The notes under the pieces are model-generated. The model saw only the letters and a list, made by a program, of their open reading frames with translations, did no database searches and had not been told where the DNA came from. Below are positions 43,375 to 51,849 of a DNA stretch of 64,000 nt, piece after piece; position 1 is the first letter of the stretch; every line of letters starts with the position of its first letter. Source of the DNA: Actinomycetota bacterium (GTDB taxonomy: Bacteria > Actinomycetota > Actinomycetes > S36-B12); contig VGBL01000001.1 in assembly GCA_016870515.1 (NCBI GenBank), positions 124,001 to 188,000 on the forward strand, written 5' to 3'. Made by a program: the position numbers and the translations under genes.

Positions 43375-45020
43375 ATCCGGAAGACGCCGTATGACTCGGC
43401 GCCGCAGATCGGGGCCGAGTGCACAGCCGACAGTGACAGGGTCAAGGCGTTGCGGGTGTCGCGCGGATCGATGATGCCGTCATCCCAGAGGCGCCCGGTG
43501 GCGAAGAGTGCCGTCGACTGGCTCTCGACCTGCTGCTCGAAGGCGTCGCGCATGGGCGCGAAGGCGGCATCGTCGAATTCGATGCCCGTGCTCTCGGCCT
43601 TCTGGCGGGCGACGATGGTGAGTACGCCCGCGAGCTGCTTGGGGCCCATGACCGCGATGCGGTGATTGGGCCAGGAGAAGACGAAGCGTGGGTCGTAGGC
43701 GCGGCCCGACATGCCGTAGTTGCCGGCACCGTAGGAGGCGCCCATCATCAGCGTCAGGTGCGGCACCGTGGAATTAGAGACCGCGTTGATGAGTTTGGCG
43801 CCATCCTTGATGATGCCGCCCTGCTCGTAGCGCGTGCCCACCATGAAGCCGGTGATGTTTTGGGCGAAGAGGATCGGCACACCCATGCGATTGCACAGCT
43901 GGATGAACTGCGCGCCCTTTTCGCTCTCCTGGCTGAAGAGGATGCCGTTGTTGGCGAGCACGCCGACCGGATAGCCGCCGATGTGACCCCAGCCGGTGAC
44001 GAGCGTGGAACCGTAGAGCGCCTTGAACTCCTCGAACTCGCTGCCGTCGAGGACGCGCGCGAGCACCTCGCGTGCTTCGAAGGGCGCGCGCACGTCGGCG
44101 CTCGGGATACCGAGCAGCTCCTCGGGGTCGTAGAGGGGCTCGACAGGGGCGCGGTCGGGGCCGGGGCCGGCCTTGCGCCAGCGCAGGTGCTCGACGATCT
44201 GCCGGCCGATGCGCAGCGCATCGAGCTCGTCGAGCGCGAGGTAGTCCGCGAGGCCCGATGTACGCGCGTGCATCTCGGCGCCGCCCAGTTCCTCTTCGTC
44301 GGCGTCCTCGTCTATGGCCATCTTCACCAGGGGCGGCCCGCCGAGGTAGACGCGTGCGGCGTCCTTCTGCAGCACGACGTAATCGCTCATGCCCGGCACG
44401 TAGGCACCGCCCGCGGTGCTGCTGCCGAAGACGAGGGTGACGGTCGGGATGCCGATCGCAGACAGTTGCGTGAGTTTCTTGAAGCTAGCGCCGCCGGGCA
44501 CGAATATCTCGGCCTGCTTGGGCAGGTCGGCGCCACCTGACTCGGTGAGGCTCACGAGCGGAAGGCGATTGAGGCGTGCGATCTCCATCGCGCGTAGGCC
44601 CTTGGCGACCGACGTCGGCCCCTGAGATCCGCCCTTCACGGTGGGGTCGTTGGCCACGATCATGCACTCGGTGCCGTGTACGCGCCCGATGCCGGTGGCG
44701 ACACCGCCGCCCAGTGGATCGTCGGTGCCCCAGCCCGCGAGCGGACTGAGTTCGAGGAACGGCGAGTCGCGATCGAGCAGGAGGTTGATGCGCTCGCGCG
44801 GGAGCAGTTTGCCGCGGCCACGGTGCCGCGCGACGGTCTTGGCGTTCTTCTCTGGATCGCCGCTCCCGCCGCCGGCGATCACCTTGGCTAGCAGGCCGTC
44901 GATCTCGGCGAGGGACTCGAGCATGGCCGCGCGGTTGGACCCAAAGCCCGACAGGGGCGGCTCTGCCGACCCGCCGGGCCGGATGGTTGGGTCAAGGCGG
45001 GAGCGCAGGACGGGCGCCAT
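43371..45020 (-). CDS. acyl-CoA carboxylase, carboxyltransferase (beta) subunit
   Basis: A 549-residue carboxyltransferase: RHRGRGKLLPRERINLLLD, DPTVKGGSQGPTSVAKGLRA, LTESGGADLPKQAEIFV and VFGSSTAGGAYVPGMSDYV, then the CoA-binding half QNITGFMVGTRYEQGGIIKD, MGASYGAGNYGMSGRAYDP and FSWPNHRIAVMGPKQLAGVL. GANYGM-type and the methylated-substrate pattern resemble methylcrotonyl-CoA or geranyl-CoA carboxylase (MccB/AtuC) more than propionyl-CoA carboxylase. First gene of the operon; the ATG is seven bases after a TAATGT hexamer, so the transcript is probably leaderless. Confidence 0.92.
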   Translation of the reverse strand: MAPVLRSRLDPTIRPGGSAEPPLSGFGSNRAAMLESLAEIDGLLAKVIAGGGSGDPEKNAKTVARHRGRGKLLPRERINLLLDRDSPFLELSPLAGWGTDDPLGGGVATGIGRVHGTECMIVANDPTVKGGSQGPTSVAKGLRAMEIARLNRLPLVSLTESGGADLPKQAEIFVPGGASFKKLTQLSAIGIPTVTLVFGSSTAGGAYVPGMSDYVVLQKDAARVYLGGPPLVKMAIDEDADEEELGGAEMHARTSGLADYLALDELDALRIGRQIVEHLRWRKAGPGPDRAPVEPLYDPEELLGIPSADVRAPFEAREVLARVLDGSEFEEFKALYGSTLVTGWGHIGGYPVGVLANNGILFSQESEKGAQFIQLCNRMGVPILFAQNITGFMVGTRYEQGGIIKDGAKLINAVSNSTVPHLTLMMGASYGAGNYGMSGRAYDPRFVFSWPNHRIAVMGPKQLAGVLTIVARQKAESTGIEFDDAAFAPMRDAFEQQVESQSTALFATGRLWDDGIIDPRDTRNALTLSLSAVHSAPICGAESYGVFRM

Positions 45021-45022
45021 GG

Positions 45023-45057
45023 ACTTGACATTAGTGTCAAGTTGATACGTGCGTCAA
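45023..45057 (-). promoter_or_regulatory. leaderless promoter with overlapping palindromic operator for the acyl-CoA operon
   Basis: On the minus strand: TTGACG (45052-45057), an 18-base spacer, TAATGT (45028-45033), seven bases, then the ATG at 45020. A perfect inverted repeat with arms ACTTGACA and TGTCAAGT (45023-45030 and 45035-45042) covers the -10 region. Binding of the operon's TetR here would block polymerase. Confidence 0.7.
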
Positions 45058-45070
45058 GTGTCTCGCGGTG

Positions 45071-45140
45071 TTCTTCGGGAGATCGAGGGCGATTTCCCGC
45101 CTCTTTCCTTCGAAGAATGAGGGCTCAGCCCTCTGAGGGC
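45071..45140 (+). repeat. palindrome-rich element sharing a core with 59120-59146
   Basis: Arms TTCTTCG (45071-45077) and CGAAGAA (45111-45117) enclose TCGAGGGCGATTTCCCGC. Then come overlapping hairpins GAGGGCT-C-AGCCCTC (45119-45133) and GCCCTC-T-GAGGGC (45128-45140). 22 of 27 bases of the core region (45074-45100) match 59120-59146. May also serve as a terminator. Confidence 0.5.
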
Positions 45141-45278
45141 TTCTCCGTGATGCACCCGCGCGCCGACCCCCAGGAGCAGATCACACAACTCTCGGCGCTC
45201 CGCGCGGGCGACATCGAGGGCCTTCATGCGGGGAGCCTCGCCCGGTGCTCAGCCGTCTGAAGGTGCAGCAGGCGGGTC

Positions 45279-45284
45279 TAGCCT
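45279..45284 (+). promoter_or_regulatory. -10 hexamer TAGCCT, six bases before ATG at 45291 (leaderless)
   Basis: TAGCCT, six bases (TCACCC), ATG. No ribosome site between. Confidence 0.6.
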
Positions 45285-45290
45285 TCACCC

Positions 45291-48200
45291 ATGGCAGCGA
45301 TCACGCGACCCACAGCACTTGCATCCATCATCGTCCTCGCCCTCTCGGCACTTGCCGTGCCCGCGGGTGCCCAGGCACCCGAAGGGCCCGCCGTCGCGGA
45401 CCGTGCCCTGCTGCCCGAGCCGGCCACCTCGGTGAGCGTCATGCTCGAGCTCGACGCGACACCAGCCGCGGTGGCATGGGCGCAAGCGCCTACCACGCGA
45501 TCGAAGCGCGCATCGGCACGTGTGGCGATCGCGCGCGTGGAGGCGTTGGCCGCCGGTGTACGCCGAGCCGTAAGGAAGCAGGACGTCCTCTTCGAGGCGA
45601 CGAACGTCTATGCGGGCGTTGCCGTGCGCGCTGACGTCGACGATCTTGATCGCCTAGCGCGCATCCCCGGCGTCAAGGCCGTCCATCTCCTGGTGCCGAA
45701 GGAGCGTGACAACTTCGCGGCCGTGCCGCTCATCTCGGCGCCCGCTGCGTGGACCGGATCCGCGGGCACGGGCAAGGGCGTGACGATCGGCATCATGGAC
45801 ACGGGCATCGACTACACGCACGCGGACTTCGGCGGCCCCGGCACGGCCGCGGCCTTCCAAGCCGCACTCGCCGCCAAGGACGCTGGGCAGTCCCCCGTCT
45901 ATCCCGACGCGGCCAAGGTCGCGGGCGGCATCGACCTCGTCGGCGACGACTATAACGCCGCCGATCCAGCGACCTCCACCCCTCAGCCCGACGACAACCC
46001 CCTCGACTGCGACGGCCACGGCACGCACGTGGCCGGCACCGCGGCGGGCTATGGCGTAGCCGCCGACGGGAGCACCTACGCTGGCCCGTGGGACGCCACC
46101 ACACCCTTCACCACGATGGGCATCGGCCCGGGCGTCGCGCCTGAGTCCACCCTCTACGCGATCAAGGTCTTCGGGTGCGAGGGCTCGACCAACGTCGTGG
46201 TCGAGGGCCTGGACTGGGCGATGGATCCCAATGGCGATGGGGACTTCTCTGACCATCTCGATGTGGTCAACATGTCTCTCGGCGGGGAGTACGGCTCGCC
46301 GCAGGATCCGGACTCGGTCGCGAGCAACAACGCGGTGGAGGCGGGCATCTCGGTGATTGCCTCGGCGGGCAACTCCGGCGACACCTACGAGATCACGGGC
46401 TCGCCGGGCAACGCTGTGAAGGTGCTCTCGGTCGCGGCGAGTGAGGACAACGCTCAGATCACCGACGGCTTCACCGCGTTGATCGCGGGCACGTCCGCGA
46501 CCTACCCCGGAGTGCTTGCCGACGCCAATGACTGGAACAGCCAGTCCGCAAGCGGCACGGTTGTCGAGATCGGGGACTGGTCCGCGCCTCTGGCAGATGG
46601 CAACAACCCCGACGGCTGCGAGGCGCTCAGCGCTACCGATGCTGCAAAGGTCGCCGGACGCATCGTGCTCCTGTGGTGGGACGCCAACGACATCCAGCGT
46701 CGCTGCGGATCTGCCACACGCGTGGGCTACGCCGCCGACGCGGGAGCGATCGGCGCCATCCTCGGCGGCACCGAGAGGCTCTTCACCTCCGCAATCGCAG
46801 GAGACGCGCGCATCCCCTCGCTTCTTACCCTCGGTCCGACGACCGATGCCCTCCACTCGGCACTGCTCGCCGGTCGCTCGGTCACCGCCTCTCTCGACGG
46901 GAACCTGCGCAACAGCGAAAAGGTGATCGTGACGGGGCCGCAGGATCCGACGGACACCGCCATGGACTTCACCTCGCGCGGCAACGCGCTTGTAGGCAAC
47001 GCCAAGCCCGACGTCAGCGCTCCCGGAGGCACGATCTTCAGCGCCTTAGTGGGCACAGGATCGGGCGGTGCCTCCTACAGCGGCACCTCCATGGCTGCTC
47101 CGGCGACCGCCGGGGTCGCTGCGCTCGTGCTTGCGGCGCACCCGACGTGGAACCCTCAGCAGGTCAAGGCGGCCATCATGAACACCGCCGACCATGACCT
47201 CTTCCTGAATTCGGGTCGCACGGGTCCGCTTTACGACAACCTGCGCATGGGCTCAGGGCGGATCGACGCGGAGGCCGCCGTATCCACGGACGCGGTCGCC
47301 TACGTCGTCGACGATCCAGGCGCGGTAAGCGTGTCCTTCGGCGTCATAAACGTCGCGTCCGCGACCTCCACCTCCAAGACGGTGCGCATCAAGGACCTGC
47401 GCACGAGCGGTGGAGCGCGCGCCTACTCCACGAGCCTCGAGGCGATCAACGCCCTCGCGGGGGCGTCGTACGCCGTATCGCCAAGCAGCGTCACCCTCGC
47501 GCCAGGCAAGTCGGCCACCGTGCGCGTGACGTTGACCATGGACCCGAGCAAACTCACCCACAAGGCGGATCCAACGATCTCACTTTATCCGCTGGGTAAC
47601 GGCATCATGCGCGACTTCCTCACCGACATCAGCTCGCATCTGCTGGTGACTCCCGCGGGGAGCGCATCGTCACTGCGCGTGCCGGTCTTCGCGGCACCAC
47701 GTCCGGCCTCGACGCTGACCGCTTCGTCCAGCGTCCGGGTCGGCGGCGCAGGTGACCTCCTCACCGGCTCCCTCACCCTGAGCGGCAACGGCGTCGATGT
47801 GCGCGGGTCGAAAGGCTACGAGCGCGAGCGGTCGCGCATCTCGGCGATGCAGCTCATGGGCGAGAGCCCACGCCTGCCGCAATGCGTGCCAGGAGTGAGC
47901 ACCGGCTGCGTGACCACACCCGATCAAGCATCGGCGGACATGCGCTACGTCGGCTTCACCTCCGACGCCCGCGAGATCGCTGCAGACGGTGGCGATCCGC
48001 TGTCCGCCGAAACCCCAGGCAAGGCGTTCTTCGGCATTGCGAGTTGGCAGCCCTGGCGCAGTGCGGCCAACATCGCCCAATTCGTCGTCTTCCTGGACAC
48101 GGATAACGAAGGCACCGCCGACCTCTTGGTCGCAAACTTCGACCTGGGACAGGATGTCTTCGTCGCGATGGCCATGGGGTTGCGACCAGGCGACGGCATT

Positions 48201-48632
48201 GCATTCCCCTCACAGGAATTGATCAACAACGTCGCGGGTGACAAAGACACAGCCAAGCTCCACGGCAACGTGATGACCCTGCCGGTGAACCTGGCGTCAC
48301 TCGCCAACCCCAGTGACGCGGAAGGCAATCCGATCGCGCCGTACATCACGGCCGAGACATCGACCATCTCCTACTGGATTGCGGCACTCGACAGGGCCGG
48401 AAGCGTCATCGACGCCATCGGCTACCCCACGGTCCCGCTGCGGAGCGACATCCTAGCGCCGGCGTTGACTGCCTTTACGTCAGCGGGGACGATGCCCGCA
48501 TCGTCGGCACGGGGGACGCGACTCACCGTGACAATGGATCCGGCTCGGGTGGGCGACAACCCGCGCCTGCTCCTCTTACATCACCTCAACAGCCTCGCGC
48601 GCAAGGCACAGGTGGTGAGTGTCGTGCGCTAA
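45291..48632 (+). CDS. secreted subtilisin-like serine protease (S8 family) with PA-type insert
   Basis: An 1113-residue exported protease. Signal peptide residues 1-28 (IIVLALSALAVPAGAQA) are followed by an inhibitor-like pro-region (to about 145). The catalytic triad is Asp170 (IMDTGIDYTHADF), His243 (DGHGTHVAGT) and Ser600 (GTSMAAPATAG), with oxyanion Asn361 (SAGNSG). Between His and Ser lies an insert of about 150 residues resembling a protease-associated domain (AAKVAGRIVLLWWDAND). The rest, about 500 residues, looks like fibronectin-III-like beta domains (VTLAPGKSATVRVTLTMDP). No LPXTG or C-terminal anchor is seen, so it should be released outside the cell. Own leaderless promoter. Confidence 0.93.
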   Translation: MAAITRPTALASIIVLALSALAVPAGAQAPEGPAVADRALLPEPATSVSVMLELDATPAAVAWAQAPTTRSKRASARVAIARVEALAAGVRRAVRKQDVLFEATNVYAGVAVRADVDDLDRLARIPGVKAVHLLVPKERDNFAAVPLISAPAAWTGSAGTGKGVTIGIMDTGIDYTHADFGGPGTAAAFQAALAAKDAGQSPVYPDAAKVAGGIDLVGDDYNAADPATSTPQPDDNPLDCDGHGTHVAGTAAGYGVAADGSTYAGPWDATTPFTTMGIGPGVAPESTLYAIKVFGCEGSTNVVVEGLDWAMDPNGDGDFSDHLDVVNMSLGGEYGSPQDPDSVASNNAVEAGISVIASAGNSGDTYEITGSPGNAVKVLSVAASEDNAQITDGFTALIAGTSATYPGVLADANDWNSQSASGTVVEIGDWSAPLADGNNPDGCEALSATDAAKVAGRIVLLWWDANDIQRRCGSATRVGYAADAGAIGAILGGTERLFTSAIAGDARIPSLLTLGPTTDALHSALLAGRSVTASLDGNLRNSEKVIVTGPQDPTDTAMDFTSRGNALVGNAKPDVSAPGGTIFSALVGTGSGGASYSGTSMAAPATAGVAALVLAAHPTWNPQQVKAAIMNTADHDLFLNSGRTGPLYDNLRMGSGRIDAEAAVSTDAVAYVVDDPGAVSVSFGVINVASATSTSKTVRIKDLRTSGGARAYSTSLEAINALAGASYAVSPSSVTLAPGKSATVRVTLTMDPSKLTHKADPTISLYPLGNGIMRDFLTDISSHLLVTPAGSASSLRVPVFAAPRPASTLTASSSVRVGGAGDLLTGSLTLSGNGVDVRGSKGYERERSRISAMQLMGESPRLPQCVPGVSTGCVTTPDQASADMRYVGFTSDAREIAADGGDPLSAETPGKAFFGIASWQPWRSAANIAQFVVFLDTDNEGTADLLVANFDLGQDVFVAMAMGLRPGDGIAFPSQELINNVAGDKDTAKLHGNVMTLPVNLASLANPSDAEGNPIAPYITAETSTISYWIAALDRAGSVIDAIGYPTVPLRSDILAPALTAFTSAGTMPASSARGTRLTVTMDPARVGDNPRLLLLHHLNSLARKAQVVSVVR

Positions 48633-48643
48633 CGCGCGGTCAG

Positions 48644-48672
48644 TGGGTCGCCCGGGATTCGAACCCCGAACC
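48644..48672 (-). pseudogene. tRNA 3'-end fragment (T-arm and acceptor strand)
   Basis: Read on the minus strand it contains GGTTCGGGGTTCGAATCCC followed by GGGCGACCCA, the layout of a T-arm, 3' acceptor strand and discriminator. No matching 5' acceptor strand (GGGTCGC), D-arm or anticodon arm precedes it, and the T-stem has one mismatch. Probably a decayed tRNA or the tRNA-end copy left by an integrated element. Confidence 0.5.
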
Positions 48673-48750
48673 TAGAAGGCCACCGCGGGTTACTACCTGG
48701 CCCACACGCGTGACACGCTGGTACGCCTCGTGCGCCACCCAGGAGGCGCC

Positions 48751-48894
48751 GTGCATTCTTTTTCTGCCCTCACCCTGGGGCTGGTCACCGCAGTGGCCGT
48801 CCTAGTGAGCAATCCCGTGGCGAGCGCGCGGACGGTGCGGAGGCCGGCCACCGTGCAGTGCCGCGTGCGCGCCCCTCGATCGCACCCTGAATGA
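48751..48894 (+). CDS. candidate small secreted peptide (47 residues)
   Basis: The GTG start is preceded at four bases by AGGAGG, one of the best ribosome sites in the window. The product opens with an uncharged hydrophobic run (HSFSALTLGLVTAVAVLVSN) ending PVASA, a good signal-peptidase I site after about residue 26, and leaves a basic mature peptide of about 21 residues with one Cys (TVRRPATVQCRVRAPRSHPE). No family recognised. A frame shift near the end would open a longer Cys-rich frame (CTHSCASTLSWC), so it could be the front of a broken gene. Confidence 0.42.
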   Translation: MHSFSALTLGLVTAVAVLVSNPVASARTVRRPATVQCRVRAPRSHPE

Positions 48895-49066
48895 GCAGCA
48901 GGGCCGAGCCTGCACCCACTCATGCGCTTCGACATTGTCATGGTGCCTATCGGGATATGACCACGTGCCGGGCCGCTTTTAGCGGTACGCGGAGCGGGTC
49001 GTTGATCCCCGGTCAATGAGGAGCCTGCCATCAGGCTGGGCAGCGGACGAGAGGGTCTTTGCCGCC

Positions 49067-49345
49067 TCAGGACTGGTGCAGCCCCAGATCCCACTCGGCG
49101 GCGAGGCGGTTGAGCGTGTGGGCGCCCTGGCCGACTGCGTCGGCGCCAGCGAGGGCCGCGGCGTACCCCAGAAGGAACGTGGTGATCGGGGCTGCGGGGC
49201 GGTCGACGGCGTGGGCGGCGTCGCGGGCGACGTCGAGGAGGAGATGGACATCGACCTCGGGGATGGTGATGTCGAACTCGGTCTGCAGGGCGTGGGTGGC
49301 TGCGGCCGTCCACTGGGTCAGGGAATCTCGGCTCATGGGGCTCAT
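49067..49345 (-). CDS. DUF6457 family protein
   Basis: A 92-residue acidic helical protein (start ATG 49345, alternative 49336). The pattern VDVHLLLDVARDAAHAVDRP then AAPITTFLLGYAAALAG matches, from memory, a small actinobacterial family annotated DUF6457, often found beside or fused to molybdenum-cofactor genes. Here it is divergent from moeA by 131 bases, which supports that association. No catalytic residues stand out; possibly a chaperone-like or regulatory subunit. Confidence 0.65.
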   Translation of the reverse strand: MSPMSRDSLTQWTAAATHALQTEFDITIPEVDVHLLLDVARDAAHAVDRPAAPITTFLLGYAAALAGADAVGQGAHTLNRLAAEWDLGLHQS

Positions 49346-49476
49346 CCTGCCCCGTCGTCGTGTCCCGCGGGGCCGACCTCCCGCGTTGAGTGGCGGCTGA
49401 GGCGGCGCGACACGCCGGACGCACACCGCACAACCCGCCACTGACCGGGGAGGGCGGGCGGTGGCACCCTGTTGAC

Positions 49477-50715
49477 ATGTACCGGCCGGCGCTGCCGTGG
49501 GACCAGGCCCGCCGTGTCGCATCGGCCGCCGCATCACCGCTGCCTGCGCGCACGGCGCGTCTCGATGAGGCTCTCGGTGCCGTGCTCGCCGAGCCGATCG
49601 TCGCGCTGAGCGACCTGCCGCCCTTCGCATCCGCCGCCATGGACGGCTACGCCGTATCCGGACCGAGCCCATGGCTGCTCGACACCGACGACACGCGCCT
49701 TGCTGGCGCAGCCAATGACGCTCCTATCCGCGCAGGCACCGCCGTGCCGATCGCCACCGGCGGACCGCTCCCTCCCGGCGCCGACGCCGTGCTGCGCCAC
49801 GAGGATGCGTACGTCGAGACCGCCCTGCACGGCGGTCGGCTCTATCAGCGCGATCCGCTGACGGGCATCCCGGACGACACGGGAGCGGCGGTGCCGCAGG
49901 GGACCGATGTGCGGCCGCAGGGCGAGGAATGCTGCGTGGGCGAGCCTCTCATCGACGCGGGCACCATCGTAGGACCCGCGGCCGTGGGTCTTGCCGCCGC
50001 CGCGGGCTACGACGACCTCGATGTCATCCCGCCACCCAACGTCGCGGTCCTGGTGGTCGGCGACGAGCTGCTCGACCGCGGGCTCCCCCGCCCCGGTCGC
50101 GTGCGCGACGCACTCGGACCGCTCGTGCCGCCGTGGCTCGCCTCGCTCGGTGCGCGTGCCAATCCGCCCATCCGCGTGCCCGACTCCCGTCAAGCGCTCC
50201 TCGATGAGATCGACGACTCGACAGCCGACGTCATTGTCACGACCGGATCGACGGCGAGCGGACCCGTCGACCACCTGCACGACGTACTCGATCACCTGGG
50301 CGCACGGTGGATCGTCGACGGCGTGCAGGTGCGCCCCGGGCATCCCATGCTCCTCGCCGCTCTGCCCGACGGCCGCCACGTGGTGGGCTTGCCCGGCAAC
50401 CCACTCGCCGCCGTCTCCGGCCTGCTCACCCTGGCCGCCCCGTTGATTGCCTCACTGTGCGGGCAGCCCGCGCGCGGCCTCGCCACCACCGAGGCGCTCC
50501 TGCTCGATGGTGCGACACCCCACCCCGAGGACACCCGGCTCGTGCCGGTGCGACTGGAGTACGGCGACACCGATGTCGTCGCCCGACGCCTCCGTTTCGG
50601 CGGCCCCGCCATGCTGCGCGGGCTCGCCCTCGCCGACGGCATGGCGGTGATCCCCCCGGGTGGTGGCGAGCGCGGCACGCGCGTCCAGGTACTCCCGCTC
50701 CCTGCGATCCCCTGA
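49477..50715 (+). CDS. moeA: molybdopterin molybdotransferase MoeA
   Basis: A 412-residue MoeA-type enzyme that inserts molybdate into adenylylated molybdopterin. Landmarks in order: PPFASAAMDGYAV, GTAVPIATGGPLPPGADAVLR, VAVLVVGDELLD, the MoCF-type TTGSTASGPVDHLHD, and the late signature HVVGLPGNPLAAVSG. The start is placed at ATG 49477, where CACCCT sits six bases upstream; the longer in-frame stretch upstream is not conserved-looking. Works with MobA (36433-37005) in cofactor assembly; no molybdoenzyme is encoded in the window. Confidence 0.87.
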   Translation: MYRPALPWDQARRVASAAASPLPARTARLDEALGAVLAEPIVALSDLPPFASAAMDGYAVSGPSPWLLDTDDTRLAGAANDAPIRAGTAVPIATGGPLPPGADAVLRHEDAYVETALHGGRLYQRDPLTGIPDDTGAAVPQGTDVRPQGEECCVGEPLIDAGTIVGPAAVGLAAAAGYDDLDVIPPPNVAVLVVGDELLDRGLPRPGRVRDALGPLVPPWLASLGARANPPIRVPDSRQALLDEIDDSTADVIVTTGSTASGPVDHLHDVLDHLGARWIVDGVQVRPGHPMLLAALPDGRHVVGLPGNPLAAVSGLLTLAAPLIASLCGQPARGLATTEALLLDGATPHPEDTRLVPVRLEYGDTDVVARRLRFGGPAMLRGLALADGMAVIPPGGGERGTRVQVLPLPAIP

Positions 50716-50738
50716 TCCGGGCGATACCGTCTCTAGAC

Positions 50739-51848
50739 GTGGCCCCCAAGCGGCAGCGCACAACCCCCCTCGACCTGCCCAGTGGCCCCGAGGCTGAGGC
50801 GCTCGTTGCCCGGATCAAACTCCCGTCCAAGTCGTGGGGACCCGTCCGCAACATCCTCGTCCGCATCAGTCTGGCTGTGGGCGCTCTTCTTGTCGCCGCC
50901 AGTATCGTCTACGCCGAGGGTGACTGCTACGCCGACAACGGCGGCATCGGCGGCATCACGTGGGTTGACGCGCTCTACTATGCCACGGTCAGCCTCTCCA
51001 CCACCGGCTACGGCGACATCACCCCGGTCTGTGAATCCGCGCGCCTGGTGAATATCTTCGTCATCACTCCGCTGCGCTTCCTCTTCCTCATCGTTCTCGT
51101 CGGCACCACCATCGAGGTACTCACGCGCAGGACGCGCGAGGAACTCCGCACAACCCGCTGGAGGCAGCACGTGCAAGATCACACCGTCATCATCGGCTTC
51201 GGCGTCAAGGGCCGCTCTGCGGCTCGCATGCTCCTCGACAGCGGAGTGCCGCCACTGTCCATCGTCGTCGTCGCTCGCGAACGCTCGGAGATCGAGGAGG
51301 CGAACCGCATGGGCCTCGCCGGCGTGACCGGCGACGCGCGGCGCGAAGACGTCCTGCGTGACGCGGCCACCGAGCGCGCCGCCAAGGTCATCGTCGCCAC
51401 TGACGAAGACGACACCTCTGTGCTCGTCACGCTCACCGCACGGCGCCTGGCCCCCAAGGCGGAGATCGTCGCCGCCGTGCGCGAGGCAGCCAACGCGCAG
51501 ATCCTGCGGCAGTCCGGTGCCACCAGCGTGATCCCCAGCGCCGAGTCAGTCGGCCATCTCATGGCGCTCTCACTGATCTCCCCCGTGGCCGGCACGCTGA
51601 TGGAAGACCTGCTCGACTCAGGACGCGGGCTCGAGGTCATCCAGCGGGAGATCACGAAGGAGGAGCTCGGCATCTCACCCGCCGAGATCGACTCGCGCGG
51701 CGAGATCGTGCTCGCCGTTATCCGCGGCGGCGTCGTCCACCGCTTCGACACCTCCGACATCCGAATCCTGCAGAAGGGCGACGAGCTCGTCGTCATCCGG
51801 CACACCGAGGGCAACGGCTACTCCGCCCCCGAGCGACCCGACCCCTGA
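50739..51848 (+). CDS. two-helix potassium channel with RCK/TrkA-N domains
   Basis: A 369-residue channel. A hydrophobic helix (ILVRISLAVGALLVAASIVY) is followed by a pore loop with selectivity filter TTGYGD (residues 88-93), a second helix (VFVITPLRFLFLIVLVGTTI region), then a cytoplasmic RCK domain with a Rossmann motif HTVIIGFGVKGRSAARML and a TrkA-C-like end. Such proteins are ligand-gated K+ channels like MthK or TrkA-linked ones. Start GTG 50739; TACCGT lies eight bases upstream. Followed after one base by the quinone oxidoreductase gene. Confidence 0.9.
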   Translation: MAPKRQRTTPLDLPSGPEAEALVARIKLPSKSWGPVRNILVRISLAVGALLVAASIVYAEGDCYADNGGIGGITWVDALYYATVSLSTTGYGDITPVCESARLVNIFVITPLRFLFLIVLVGTTIEVLTRRTREELRTTRWRQHVQDHTVIIGFGVKGRSAARMLLDSGVPPLSIVVVARERSEIEEANRMGLAGVTGDARREDVLRDAATERAAKVIVATDEDDTSVLVTLTARRLAPKAEIVAAVREAANAQILRQSGATSVIPSAESVGHLMALSLISPVAGTLMEDLLDSGRGLEVIQREITKEELGISPAEIDSRGEIVLAVIRGGVVHRFDTSDIRILQKGDELVVIRHTEGNGYSAPERPDP

Positions 51849-51849
51849 C

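Larger units (their letters stand above)
48633..49066. other. gene-poor stretch between the subtilase and DUF6457 genes
   Basis: 434 bases without a convincing long gene. It holds a tRNA 3'-end fragment (48644-48672) and a 47-codon ORF with a perfect ribosome site (48751-48894). From 48895 to 49066 I see nothing that I can support; the long open frames on the minus strand here are GC-driven and antisense. Confidence 0.6.

Noticed and set aside
48644-48711. Complete tRNA gene
   Set aside because: No 5' acceptor strand that pairs properly, no D-arm and no anticodon arm could be folded; only the 3' end is tRNA-like.
48693-49640. Long minus-strand frame spanning the gene-poor stretch and moeA start
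   Set aside because: Composition is Arg/Pro/Ala-rich without any family pattern; it runs antisense to moeA and in another frame over the DUF6457 gene.
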